Below are positions 9,176 through 17,511 of a stretch of DNA of 64,000 nt, piece by piece. The DNA lies in the IMG/VR virus record IMGVR_UViG_3300025659_000002, positions 99,946 through 163,945 of that record; one strand, given 5' to 3'. Under the pieces are notes generated by a model. That model worked only from the letters and a program-made list of their open reading frames with translations, was not told where the DNA came from and ran no database searches. Source of the DNA: a virus. Both the position numbers and the translations under genes were made by a program. Position 1 is the stretch's first letter. Every line of letters begins with the position of its first letter.

Positions 9176-9954
9176 TATATGAACTCGATTAAGCAGCGTT
9201 TAGGAATTCTTGCTTTTTTACAAATCTGCTCTAGAGGAGCAGGAGCTTTTCCAAAACGTTTCCAAAAATTAGCCTTAATGAAATTATAATCTTTAAATGT
9301 AATCCAGTTTTTTCCTGGAGGGCCATATAAAGCCCATATTAAACCATTAGGCATATCTAGTTCTCTGGAAATTGTGTCAAGATTGAGGTTAACCCAATGC
9401 ATGGCATATATACCAGGGCTGCCAGTTCTTACAGGCACTGCTTTAGAGCTATCTGAAGGGCGATGACATGGGTGTATTCTGTCTAGAAGACCTCTACCTC
9501 TTACAATGTCGTTTGCAACCTTTGAAAATCTTCCTAGATATTTATTCATTTCAGTTCGAACAGTATTAGGAGTTATATTCAAATTCATATCTCTTAAATT
9601 TTGCATAATATGTTCAAAATGTACTCCGTTAGCGAACTGCTGGTGAACATAATCTTTTGCCCATAATTGGCCATTTACCGGAAGTCCCCAACGCTTGTGT
9701 TCTATCCATTGTATCCCTGCGGCTTTAAAAAGTCCTCGCAAAGTTTCTGAAGTAGTGTTTAACCTTTCGGCTAAATCAGATTGAGTAGTTCCTATCTGTA
9801 CAATAAAAGGAGCAGAACCCTCAGGAAATGAAGGTTCCGCTGCTTTAGTAAGTTCTAATCTTTTACCAGCTCGTCTTAAAGTTGGAATGAAATTATCAGC
9901 AGTAGTAATGTTTACTCCGCTACCTCGGCTTGTTGTCGTATTCTGTTTTCTCAT
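9175..9954 (-). CDS. Multi-HTH protein in the ubiquitin-like cassette
   Basis: 259 aa, basic. Several segments look like helix-turn-helix units: TTQSDLAERLNTTSETLRGL (about 57-76), NLDTISRELDMPNGLIWAL (about 190-210), and PLEQICKKARIPKRCLIEF at the end. Seven Trp are all TGG. It may bind DNA or be a regulator or substrate-recognition protein; I do not recognise the family. It starts 16 bases after the Gly-Gly protein and ends overlapping the JAMM start, so it is firmly inside the cassette. No E2-type HPN...C motif is evident. Confidence 0.6.
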   Translation of the reverse strand: MRKQNTTTSRGSGVNITTADNFIPTLRRAGKRLELTKAAEPSFPEGSAPFIVQIGTTQSDLAERLNTTSETLRGLFKAAGIQWIEHKRWGLPVNGQLWAKDYVHQQFANGVHFEHIMQNLRDMNLNITPNTVRTEMNKYLGRFSKVANDIVRGRGLLDRIHPCHRPSDSSKAVPVRTGSPGIYAMHWVNLNLDTISRELDMPNGLIWALYGPPGKNWITFKDYNFIKANFWKRFGKAPAPLEQICKKARIPKRCLIEFI

Positions 9955-9970
9955 TTGTCTTATTCCTAAG

Positions 9971-10201
9971 TTATCCGCCAGCTAAAGCGTTTGTTAGTAC
10001 AATATCAGTTCCGATTACATCTGCAACACTAAGCCCATTAGGACTACGAAATTGTTGATCGATAAATAACCATTTTGATTCATTGTTTGTTTTTTCTTTT
10101 ATCATGTCGATTGCGTCGAGAGGAGTCCCATACCAATCATCGTGACCACTTTCAGATATAATCTGTACGTGAACCTGAAGGTTGTCTTCTTTTTTATTCA
10201 T
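9971..10201 (-). CDS. Candidate ubiquitin-like protein ending in Gly-Gly
   Basis: 76 aa, the size of ubiquitin, ending TNALAGG. Predicted order is strand (LQVHVQIISE), turn, helix (PLDAIDMIKEKT), strand (KWLFIDQQF), then a C-terminal strand (TDIVLTNAL) and the exposed Gly-Gly. This is compatible with a beta-grasp fold. The same operon encodes an E1-like enzyme and a JAMM protease, the two enzymes that handle such tails. The fold is inferred, not proven by homology; the Gly-Gly end is seen directly. It would need no maturation because it already ends in GG. Confidence 0.68.
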   Translation of the reverse strand: MNKKEDNLQVHVQIISESGHDDWYGTPLDAIDMIKEKTNNESKWLFIDQQFRSPNGLSVADVIGTDIVLTNALAGG

Positions 10202-10217
10202 TATAATTTTGTGATTA

Positions 10218-12269
10218 TTATAGAGTTGTTATTTGCTGAGCGACAAGATTGTCGTTATGTAATGCAAATAGTCTATTTACTAATTTGTCTTTTCCTACTT
10301 GTGCTGTGGACTTATCCACAATACAAACATAATTTCCAGACGGGTATCTATATACCTGAGAACCGTCTGCACTAACTACATAAGTATCTAATTTACCTTT
10401 AACAAGATATCCGGTAATAGTTTTTCCGCTTATATTATAAGCATCGATTTTGATATTAAAACGTTTTTCTGTGTCAGCTAATAATTTTTTACTTTTTTCA
10501 ACTGCCTCATTAAATTCTCGTTTTGCACCATCCAGTAAGCCTTTTATATCAGAGCTACTTACATTTTGAACAATGGTACCATCTAAGAGAGCGCTAACAA
10601 TTTGTAGAACATTCACATAATTTTTAAATCTTATAAGTCTCTGAGTGTCAGATACTCTAAATTCTTGTTTATTTAAAACTAAATAGTTTATATTTTTTTG
10701 TCGTCTAATTGGAAATTTAAAGGAAAGCATGCCGCCATCTAAGGGGTCTTTTGCTTTTACATCAACACCATTTTGAAGATACCCATGTATTTCTAAAGAG
10801 CAGCTGCTAACTGAGTGTAAAAAATAATCATAGTCTTCTTGTGAAGTAAAGCAAAGCGCCCTCTGAAGGCATTCTGCAACTTCGCTAGCATTTACTCTAT
10901 GTTCATTTATATATAAACGTTTGCTTACTACCCCATTCGCATTAGTAGTGTATTGTGCGTCAAGATTAAAGGAAACTTCTCCAATTATACCAGAAGAAGC
11001 GTCTGACTGAGCTTCATCCTCTACGAATCTATCTAAAATTCTTTCAAAATTTAAATCTTGAATGTCGGACCAATACCATCTTAATTCACTTATTAAAGTT
11101 TTAGTCCAGCCTTCATTTGGCTTAAATATTCGTTGGTTTTCATAGGTTATTTCTGTAGAGGAAATTGTCATTCCGTTTAAAGAGATTGGTTTAGTATCTA
11201 ATTTATCTAAACGAGCAGTAAATTTTTTACTCAGATTGGTTTTAGCTACTTCTTCATTTTCTTCTCTTAATTTAAGTTTATCAGCTTTTTTTACAACTTG
11301 TTGTATGTCTCTACTTTCTAAAAGCATAGGAAGTTCCCCAGCTTTTGAAGCGGACGCCCACAAGCTTTTTAAAATTGTTTCAGTAGGGAGCACGGGGTGA
11401 TCATCAGTAAATACTAATGTTTGAACACGACCCGCAGCGTCTCCATCCCTAAACAATATTCTACCGATGTCCATGTAATTGTATAATTCGTGATCGGGAG
11501 TCAGCATACTTATATAAACTCTATTATTGTATTGATTCCAAGAATTATTATAACTATAAGAATTTTTATTACTTTGTTCTACTGTAAATACAACTCGTCT
11601 GTTAACGGATTCTAATACAGCGATAACTGCTGCAAATTTCTTTGAAGGGCTACCATTATAGAATAAATGTTCAGGATTTACTTCTTTTACAAAAGTAGAG
11701 GTTCCTTTGCTATTTAATTCTGATAGAAGCTTAGAGGCTCTTGGCCACAAGTCAACTATTGAATTATCGATTACTCCTAGTTCCATATAATTTCCAGAAA
11801 TCTCAGTATTTATAAAAATATGAGTATATAATTCTTCCCAGAGATTACTAATATTTTCAAAAACTATATCTGTAAAATTTACAGATAGGCTTCTGAAGAA
11901 ATTAGAAAGGGCCCCAAAAGAACGTACGGTAGTAAGATCTTCTGGAGCTATTTCTTTTATTTTAAAGTTATATACGACAAAAAAGTTTTTGTCATTATCT
12001 TCTATTTCTGCACCATAGGTTTCTAACGTAAAATTAAGGTCGTCAGAAGTTCGCGTTGAGTTGTTAAAGTTTCTACCTTCTAAATGACACATAGCTTTGC
12101 TAGTTGTCAATTGAAAGGTGATACCTGATAAGGTACCGCTGTGCATTTGAAACTCTTCACTATTAAACAAGGCGAAGGGTTTGGTACGTAATGTTTCCTG
12201 TTGTTCTTCACCAATTCCTAACTCATAAAGTGAGTTTAGAGCTGGTATTATTTTCAGTTTTACTTGCAT
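10218..12269 (-). CDS. Unknown 683-aa protein upstream of the Gly-Gly protein
   Basis: 683 aa, intact, with seven TGG Trp and no TGA. The N-terminal half is beta-rich (LKIIPALNSL, ITFQLTTSK). The C-terminal third has a charged helical stretch (LLDGAKREFNEAVEKSKKLL) followed by more strands. Cysteines are scattered without a metal-binding pattern. I recognise no family. It is five bases after the OB-like gene and 16 bases before the Gly-Gly protein, so it shares their operon. It could be a single-strand-nucleic-acid factor, a modification target or a partner; no evidence separates these. Confidence 0.6.
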   Translation of the reverse strand: MQVKLKIIPALNSLYELGIGEEQQETLRTKPFALFNSEEFQMHSGTLSGITFQLTTSKAMCHLEGRNFNNSTRTSDDLNFTLETYGAEIEDNDKNFFVVYNFKIKEIAPEDLTTVRSFGALSNFFRSLSVNFTDIVFENISNLWEELYTHIFINTEISGNYMELGVIDNSIVDLWPRASKLLSELNSKGTSTFVKEVNPEHLFYNGSPSKKFAAVIAVLESVNRRVVFTVEQSNKNSYSYNNSWNQYNNRVYISMLTPDHELYNYMDIGRILFRDGDAAGRVQTLVFTDDHPVLPTETILKSLWASASKAGELPMLLESRDIQQVVKKADKLKLREENEEVAKTNLSKKFTARLDKLDTKPISLNGMTISSTEITYENQRIFKPNEGWTKTLISELRWYWSDIQDLNFERILDRFVEDEAQSDASSGIIGEVSFNLDAQYTTNANGVVSKRLYINEHRVNASEVAECLQRALCFTSQEDYDYFLHSVSSCSLEIHGYLQNGVDVKAKDPLDGGMLSFKFPIRRQKNINYLVLNKQEFRVSDTQRLIRFKNYVNVLQIVSALLDGTIVQNVSSSDIKGLLDGAKREFNEAVEKSKKLLADTEKRFNIKIDAYNISGKTITGYLVKGKLDTYVVSADGSQVYRYPSGNYVCIVDKSTAQVGKDKLVNRLFALHNDNLVAQQITTL

Positions 12270-12274
12270 GTGTT

Positions 12275-12691
12275 TTAATCAAAAAGTCCGGTTTTTTCTG
12301 TTAATTCATTGGATTCGGAAGTACTCTCCTTCATGTCACATATAGTTAACACTAGGAAGTCTTTTGGGTCTGGATATAAATTTACTTCTTTACCTTGTAA
12401 GCCTTTCAGCGTACCGGCGTCGTAATAATCTAAAACTTTTGCTAAAGTGCTACCTGACGATAGCTCACCTTTCGAGTCGAGTGTAAACCATAATCCCTTT
12501 ATCCCTTGGGACTGTTTATGGTCTTCTACCCAACAATCAGATACTTGAAAAGTCCTACGACCATCATTAACTGAAAGTATAATTTTATCCGCAGTTTCCC
12601 CATCTCTGGTGGATACTGTTGTTTTTTTCACTTCTTCTACTGTTCCCTGTCGTAACTTGCTTCCGACTCCTAAATCTAAAAAGTCATTCAT
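12275..12691 (-). CDS. Small protein with SSB-like acidic GLFD tail
   Basis: 138 aa. The N-terminal part has alternating hydrophobic strands (SKLRQGTVEEVKKTTV, KIILSVNDGRRTFQVSD) compatible with an OB fold. A low-complexity Ser/Glu stretch follows, ending EKTGLFD. The DUF669 protein at 32894-33313 ends in the same four residues after an acidic run. In bacterial SSBs the acidic, hydrophobic-tipped C-terminus recruits partner enzymes, so a ssDNA-binding or partner-recruiting role is reasonable but inferred. It is the first gene after the RNR terminator and so probably opens a transcription unit. Confidence 0.55.
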   Translation of the reverse strand: MNDFLDLGVGSKLRQGTVEEVKKTTVSTRDGETADKIILSVNDGRRTFQVSDCWVEDHKQSQGIKGLWFTLDSKGELSSGSTLAKVLDYYDAGTLKGLQGKEVNLYPDPKDFLVLTICDMKESTSESNELTEKTGLFD

Positions 12692-12777
12692 TGTTTTCTT
12701 ATTTGGTTGATATTCTTTAATGTCTTAATCTAGTAACTTGCTTCCGTTGTGTGAAGACTGAATACCATCTTCTACAT

Positions 12778-12805
12778 AAAAAAAAGGTTAGGATGGCCCT
12801 AACCT
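12778..12805 (-). terminator. Intrinsic terminator downstream of RNR
   Basis: Bases 12786-12792 and 12798-12804 form a perfect 7-bp stem (GGTTAGG/CCTAACC) with a 5-base loop. The eight As at 12778-12785 give a U8 tract on the - strand. It stops transcripts coming from the RNR gene, which ends at 12831, and separates them from the 12275-12269 operon. Confidence 0.85.
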
Positions 12806-12812
12806 CTTCTTA

Positions 12813-12830
12813 ATTCTTATACCAAAAAAT
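12813..12830. repeat. 18-bp intergenic repeat, copy 1
   Basis: The sequence ATTCTTATACCAAAAAAT occurs here, between the RNR stop codon and its terminator, and again at 42699-42716. Read on the - strand it is ATTTTTTGGTATAAGAAT, which contains a TATAAG box like a -10 element. A promoter here would run straight into the hairpin, giving a very short or attenuated leader. Confidence 0.55.
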
Positions 12831-14819
12831 CTAAATTTCGCAGCTGTCGTTACTACAAAATTTTTCTACTTCGGCATTGTTTCCCTTAACTTTCTTGAAA
12901 GATAAGGATTTTATGTTTTTAATTAATTTATTATAAGCATCTTCCGTTATTTTTTCGTAAGGCATTTGCGGGTAAGCACCTCCTTCTAATTTTGGAAGAA
13001 ATGAAACAGATTTTAATTTGTATTGAAATATATCTAAGGCCTGCTCTATGTATGGGCCTTCCGTTTCCGGGTCAAATGTGATAGTAACAGAGACAGAGTT
13101 ATCTGCCCAGTACTTTTGCATAAATGCAGCCATCTCTAACTGTTCCCACATTGATACATCTTCTAAGGTTCTTATGTGCTCTCCAACGTCGACTGGAACT
13201 TCTACTACTGACGTAGTTGCTTCTTGCCCAAAGGCTTTTTCTACAACATATCCTGCCTTTCGTAAAGGTTCTAATAAAGGACTATCATTAGCTAAGCGTA
13301 CACGTCTAATATAAAAACGGCTTTCTGGGTAATGCTGTCCAGGGGTAGCGCCTACTAGTATAGAAATGGAACCACTAGGTTTCATTGTACTTAGGCGTAT
13401 AGACCTAGGAATAGCAAACCAGTCTGAGTATGATTCATCATAGTTTTTTAGGGCTGCGTATCCCTCATTTAGCCAATGCTTTAAAGTATCTATAGAATTG
13501 TTTGCTAAGAATTGAGCTACGGCACCTACGCCTGTACCTACTCTTCTATTTCTTAACATAATTTGATTGGTTTCAGGCCAATGGGTATCAAGTAATGTTA
13601 TTGTTTTAGAGTATAAATAGGCATATTTTAGAGAGCGTATAAAGTCTTCAAGAGTGTCATGTTTGCTTAAGAACACCTCACATAAATTGCATTTTTCTCC
13701 GCTTTCTAAAAATATTTCACCACAAGGGTTAGTGCCCTTAGTTTTCGTATCAGCTCTTAAACCACTGTTGGTTTCACCAAAACGTCCATTTGCATGGGCA
13801 TTCTCTGGCCATAATAATCCGGGTTCTCCATTTATTCTTATTCTTTCAGCAATCTCTTTGTAGTTCATACCTACTGTGCCTATCACGGAATTGTTACTTG
13901 CCCAGCCATATTCTATACGATCTGGATTTTTCTCATAATTTTTTAAATCCAAAAATTCGTCTATAGGTAAGCCTGCAAGTAAAATAGCGGATCTTCTTAC
14001 GTTTCCAGCTACTACAGTTTTGCCAATAAAATTAAATATATCAGCGATAGTTCTAATAGTAATAAGGGATCCAGCATTATGTGATAAAGTTTTCTCTATC
14101 ATAATATGCATCTCTTTTAGAGGGCCTGATCCAGAGGATACCCCTCCAAAGGTTTTTATAGGTAAGCCTTCTGCTCTAATTTCAGTATAATCAAAGATAG
14201 GTTTAGGTATTTTATAAAAGAAAGATTTTATTAATATGTCTAAACTTTCTACCCAACCTTCCCTAGAATCAGGAATAACAAAAACTTCAGTACCTTCTAA
14301 TTGTCCCTTTACTTCAACAGTGCCCGCACCTAATAAGTCGGCCCCAATACCAACACCGCACATAAGCATATCCATAGCAAATGTAAAAGGTTTACTGGGA
14401 TCTTGTTTCATAGTTTCAGTACTAATAAAACTACAATTAAATAATGCAGGTGTTAATTTTTTCTTTTCAATTATATCGGTACCTTGCGCATACAACCCTC
14501 TTCCTGGTGCTAAAATTTTCATAGACCACATTCTGTAGTACATTTCCTGTGCAGAAAATTGAGCTTTTTGAGGAACCCAAGCTAGTCTAAGTGATTCTAT
14601 CCATCTTTTTTGAATGTTATAGGTACCTTCAACAACTCTTCTGATGGTTTCCCACCATTCCTCGTTTTTGCCATTCTCCTTAATTCTAGAGTATGTACGT
14701 TTGTAAACTAACTCACCTAAACCGTTAAATCCAAATGGAGGTTTTTTTCTTTTGTATTTGTCTATAAATGTTTCAGTTAGTCTAAAAGGTACATAATCTT
14801 CCATTTGTTTTTTCTCCAT
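12831..14819 (-). CDS. nrdJ: Adenosylcobalamin-dependent (class II) ribonucleotide reductase, monomeric type
   Basis: 662 aa, somewhat shorter than the bacterial RTPR prototype. Features seen are NCSFIST (first redox cysteine), GVGIGADLLG, NPCGEI (thiyl-radical Cys and catalytic Glu), KCNLCEV (partner redox Cys) and PSGSISILVG. The C-terminal CSNDSC pair (C-x4-C) shuttles electrons from thioredoxin. This arrangement marks a B12-dependent enzyme making dNTPs without oxygen or a small subunit, so it needs host cobalamin. 13 or so Trp are TGG. Its ATG overlaps the dUTPase stop (TAATG). Confidence 0.9.
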   Translation of the reverse strand: MEKKQMEDYVPFRLTETFIDKYKRKKPPFGFNGLGELVYKRTYSRIKENGKNEEWWETIRRVVEGTYNIQKRWIESLRLAWVPQKAQFSAQEMYYRMWSMKILAPGRGLYAQGTDIIEKKKLTPALFNCSFISTETMKQDPSKPFTFAMDMLMCGVGIGADLLGAGTVEVKGQLEGTEVFVIPDSREGWVESLDILIKSFFYKIPKPIFDYTEIRAEGLPIKTFGGVSSGSGPLKEMHIMIEKTLSHNAGSLITIRTIADIFNFIGKTVVAGNVRRSAILLAGLPIDEFLDLKNYEKNPDRIEYGWASNNSVIGTVGMNYKEIAERIRINGEPGLLWPENAHANGRFGETNSGLRADTKTKGTNPCGEIFLESGEKCNLCEVFLSKHDTLEDFIRSLKYAYLYSKTITLLDTHWPETNQIMLRNRRVGTGVGAVAQFLANNSIDTLKHWLNEGYAALKNYDESYSDWFAIPRSIRLSTMKPSGSISILVGATPGQHYPESRFYIRRVRLANDSPLLEPLRKAGYVVEKAFGQEATTSVVEVPVDVGEHIRTLEDVSMWEQLEMAAFMQKYWADNSVSVTITFDPETEGPYIEQALDIFQYKLKSVSFLPKLEGGAYPQMPYEKITEDAYNKLIKNIKSLSFKKVKGNNAEVEKFCSNDSCEI

Positions 14820-15262
14820 TAAGAAGGTTGTTCAGAATCCGAAGAACCGAAACCTTTATCCCCACGAGCGGTTTCAGTAAGTTCTTCTTCCTCTCCTAAC
14901 TCTTCTAGCTGTATAAGCTGTCGTCTTAAAATAACCATTTGAGCAATTTTGTCACCAGGCTCTATGGTGTAAGGGCGATATCCAGTGTTTTTAAACATGA
15001 CAGCTATCTCGCCTCGATAGTCAGAGTCTATGACTCCGGCAGTCACTTTTAAAGCATTTTGTAGGCTAAAGCCGCTTCTGTCCCAAATTTTACCAAAGTA
15101 AGAGGTGGGTATTTCAAAGGATAGTCCGGTGTGAACCGCTTTTGTTGTATTTGCTGGAATAACAATTTTATGATCGGCATATAAGTCCATGCCAGCTGCG
15201 CCATCATAGGCCATTGTAGGGGACTTAGCTGATTTAGTCAGCTTTTTAAATCTAATATTCAT
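14819..15262 (-). CDS. dut: dUTP diphosphatase
   Basis: 147 aa with all five trimeric dUTPase motifs: AGMDLYA, DRSGF, GVIDSDYRGEI, GDKIAQMVI and C-terminal RGDKGFGSS. Motif II reads GKIWDRSGF rather than the usual ..PRSG, a small variation. It hydrolyses dUTP to dUMP, limiting uracil in DNA and feeding dTMP synthesis, in line with the adjacent RNR. Start-stop overlap with RNR suggests coupled expression. Confidence 0.95.
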   Translation of the reverse strand: MNIRFKKLTKSAKSPTMAYDGAAGMDLYADHKIVIPANTTKAVHTGLSFEIPTSYFGKIWDRSGFSLQNALKVTAGVIDSDYRGEIAVMFKNTGYRPYTIEPGDKIAQMVILRRQLIQLEELGEEEELTETARGDKGFGSSDSEQPS

Positions 15263-15556
15263 TTAGTTTGTAGTGGTTTCTGGTGTAATTTTATTTTCAA
15301 TAATCTGTATATTATTAATAAGTGTTATGGAGTCTATAGAAAGCATAGTAGGGGTTTTAAAATCGGCAGTAAGAGCCGTTATATCTATATTTTGGAAATC
15401 GGTTTCACCGAAAGGGCGAAGTACAATAGCATCATCTATCCCCTTCACTAGTTCAATAATTCCTACATAAGATTCTCTATGTAAACCTTCTCGAACAATA
15501 AAGCATTTTGGGCCATAAATATTTATAAAGGCGCTTATACTATCTTTTGAGAACAT
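15263..15556 (-). CDS. Unknown 97-aa protein
   Basis: 97 aa from ATG 15556 (MFSKDSISAFINIYGPKC). An earlier ATG at 15601 overlaps the RecU gene by 67 bases and is less likely. Mixed alpha/beta composition with several Ile/Val strands (CFIVREGLHRESYVGIIELV), ending Thr-rich. No known motif. It sits directly before dUTPase, one base from its start, within the nucleotide/recombination operon. Confidence 0.5.
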   Translation of the reverse strand: MFSKDSISAFINIYGPKCFIVREGLHRESYVGIIELVKGIDDAIVLRPFGETDFQNIDITALTADFKTPTMLSIDSITLINNIQIIENKITPETTTN

Positions 15557-16011
15557 AATTTTTTTACCTTGGTTAAGTAATGTTCCGGCTCTGTAAGCCA
15601 TTCATTTTTAAAATCTTTAAAGGGTATGGAACGTCTACCTTCATCATCATACCAGTATTTAGTAATAATGCTTAAAGGCGTAATATATACCTTAGTTGGA
15701 TGTATTTTTTTGAAATGAATTAAGAAAAAAGCTATTCCACCTAATTCCTTAACCATCTCTAAATACAATAATTGGTGTTGGTGTATATTAGCTAAAGGAA
15801 ATCTAGTTTTTATTTCAGTTTCCTTCGCATCATAAGCAATAAATTTACCACCACCAATTAGTCCGGCATAATCTACAGTTGAGGTTTGTGCAATTAATCC
15901 TCGTTGTGTATAAACAATAGGCACTGGTATCTTTAAAATCAAGGCTTTTCTATCTCGCCTTAAATTTAAATTAATAGCATTTGCTGTCTTTTCTAATTGA
16001 TTAACTTTCAT
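15535..16011 (-). CDS. recU: RecU-like Holliday junction resolvase
   Basis: 158 aa. The core reads VDYAGLIGGGKFIAYDAKET, followed by FPLANIHQHQLLYLEM and GGIAFFLIHF. This is the RecU nuclease pattern with catalytic D, D and K in place and the conserved HQ. RecU cleaves four-way junctions produced by recombination-dependent replication. It lies between the glycan locus and nucleotide genes, overlaps the upstream sulfotransferase by 11 bases and is free of in-frame TGA. Confidence 0.85.
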   Translation of the reverse strand: MKVNQLEKTANAINLNLRRDRKALILKIPVPIVYTQRGLIAQTSTVDYAGLIGGGKFIAYDAKETEIKTRFPLANIHQHQLLYLEMVKELGGIAFFLIHFKKIHPTKVYITPLSIITKYWYDDEGRRSIPFKDFKNEWLTEPEHYLTKVKKLCSQKIV

Positions 16012-16687
16012 TATGAGAACCGCCTAAATATTTAGAATATCCTATTTGTTCTTCTAACTTCCAATTTAAATTAGCAGTTATATACTCAATTATATGTTGA
16101 GGAATTTTTTTAAAGAATTCTTCTTTTAAATAAAAATCTTTTTTATTAAAAGTTTCAATACTTATAGCACTTTCTAAACAATATTTTTCTAAAATTATTG
16201 TAGAATCCCAAATAGCTAGATTGTATTTTATAGCTAAAAAATCTAATTCAATTTTTGGATTCTCCAACAACTCTTCATATTTTATAAATTCTATATTTTT
16301 TACCACTTTCCTTAATAATAAAAATAAAGCTATTTTTTCTTCTCTGCATTTAAAAATATTGTCAAATGTCTCTACTATCTTTTGTTCCGTAATTATATCA
16401 TAAGACCTAAAATCATTAGATAAAAAATCTTCCCAGCTAACCATAGCTAATTCAGGTAAATGGTGAGGGTGTTCAAACATACCTAATAGCCAGGAATAAG
16501 GATTCTTGTGTATTATTAAAAATAAAGTGTCTTCAGGAATTGGTATTAAAGAGTTATAATTTGGCAATCCATGTTTCCAGCCGTGATTAAAAACTATTTC
16601 AACCTCTCTGATATTATCACGTATAAGATACTCTAACCAGGTAGTTCCTGAATGCCTTTCCCCAAATAGCTGTATTTTAGAAATCAT
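16001..16687 (-). CDS. Sulfotransferase-like P-loop protein
   Basis: 228 aa. The N-terminal loop GERHSGTTWLEYLI matches the PAPS 5'-phosphosulfate loop of sulfotransferases. LIIHKNPYSWLLGM matches the 3'-phosphate site (normally R.P..S, here K.P..S). The rest is helical and Ile/Lys-rich. It would move sulfate from PAPS to a hydroxyl, most likely on a sugar given its neighbours. Replacement of Arg by Lys in the 3' site lowers certainty. It is the last gene of the glycan locus. Confidence 0.72.
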   Translation of the reverse strand: MISKIQLFGERHSGTTWLEYLIRDNIREVEIVFNHGWKHGLPNYNSLIPIPEDTLFLIIHKNPYSWLLGMFEHPHHLPELAMVSWEDFLSNDFRSYDIITEQKIVETFDNIFKCREEKIALFLLLRKVVKNIEFIKYEELLENPKIELDFLAIKYNLAIWDSTIILEKYCLESAISIETFNKKDFYLKEEFFKKIPQHIIEYITANLNWKLEEQIGYSKYLGGSHNES

Positions 16688-17511
16688 TAGGATTCAAATG
16701 GATTGCAACTAATCATTTCTTTAATTTGATCTTGTATAGAAGGTATTTCATCTATTATAGGTTTTTGAATATCTTTACTATTTACCAAAGATCTATCACA
16801 ACCTGGGGTTGCTTCAAAGAGATCCACTTTTATATCTAAGTTATACTCGGCGATTAGCAACGTTAGTAACTGGTATTTGGAAATGATTTCAGGAGAAAAT
16901 ATATGTCTAACTCCTTTCCAGTAAGTTTCCTTAACAATAATATCCCTAATAATTTTAGCTAGTTGCCAACAAGTAACTCCGTTCCAAAAATGATTTGTGT
17001 ATCCAAATACTTTAGAACCCTCTTGAGTTTTTAACCACTCTATTAGGGAACGTTGGTTTCCTTCTCGCTCTTCACCAATTAAAGAAGTTCTGATTACAGT
17101 AATATTTTCAGGCTCTCCTAAAGCCTTTGTTTTTCCATAATCATCGATAGCGTCTTTAACATCTACCTCTGAGTACTTACCTTTTTTTCCTGAAAATACG
17201 CCATCGGTAGTAATATGTATTACATTGACTTCAGTAGTTTCTGCTAAATCACTTAATAGATGTGGAAATATACTATTAACCTGTATAGTCTCATATAAGC
17301 CCCTAACTTGCATTCTTGGCCCAATGACCCCGGCACAGTTTATTATGACGTCCTCGGGGCCAATTTGCTCCAATTCTAGCCATTTAAGAACTGTAGCAGG
17401 CCTACATAAATCGAATTCTTCGGAACCCAAGGGTACTAGGCCTTTAATTCCTATTAACGCGGAGCTTACATAACGGCCTAACATGCCATTAGCTCCGAAT
17501 AGATACATCAT
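16687..17511 (-). CDS. RmlD-like NDP-sugar reductase
   Basis: 274 aa. It has an NAD(P) Rossmann loop GANGMLG (5-11), a TTDGVFSGKKGKY segment and catalytic YGKTK (YxxxK), typical of dTDP-4-dehydrorhamnose reductases and related WbjC/WlbI-like enzymes. With the adjacent CapD-like dehydratase it could take a 4-keto-6-deoxy sugar to a finished deoxysugar. The exact nucleotide sugar is not readable. No in-frame TGA; ends TAATG onto the sulfotransferase. Confidence 0.8.
   Translation of the reverse strand: MMYLFGANGMLGRYVSSALIGIKGLVPLGSEEFDLCRPATVLKWLELEQIGPEDVIINCAGVIGPRMQVRGLYETIQVNSIFPHLLSDLAETTEVNVIHITTDGVFSGKKGKYSEVDVKDAIDDYGKTKALGEPENITVIRTSLIGEEREGNQRSLIEWLKTQEGSKVFGYTNHFWNGVTCWQLAKIIRDIIVKETYWKGVRHIFSPEIISKYQLLTLLIAEYNLDIKVDLFEATPGCDRSLVNSKDIQKPIIDEIPSIQDQIKEMISCNPFES

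Noticed and set aside
10142-10375. Open frame on + strand over the Gly-Gly gene region
   Set aside because: Low-complexity hydrophobic shadow of - strand genes with no ribosome site.
12661-12830. Possible suppressor tRNA gene in the gap after RNR
   Set aside because: No T-loop GGTTCGA-type box or cloverleaf can be drawn; the gap holds a terminator and the 18-bp repeat.
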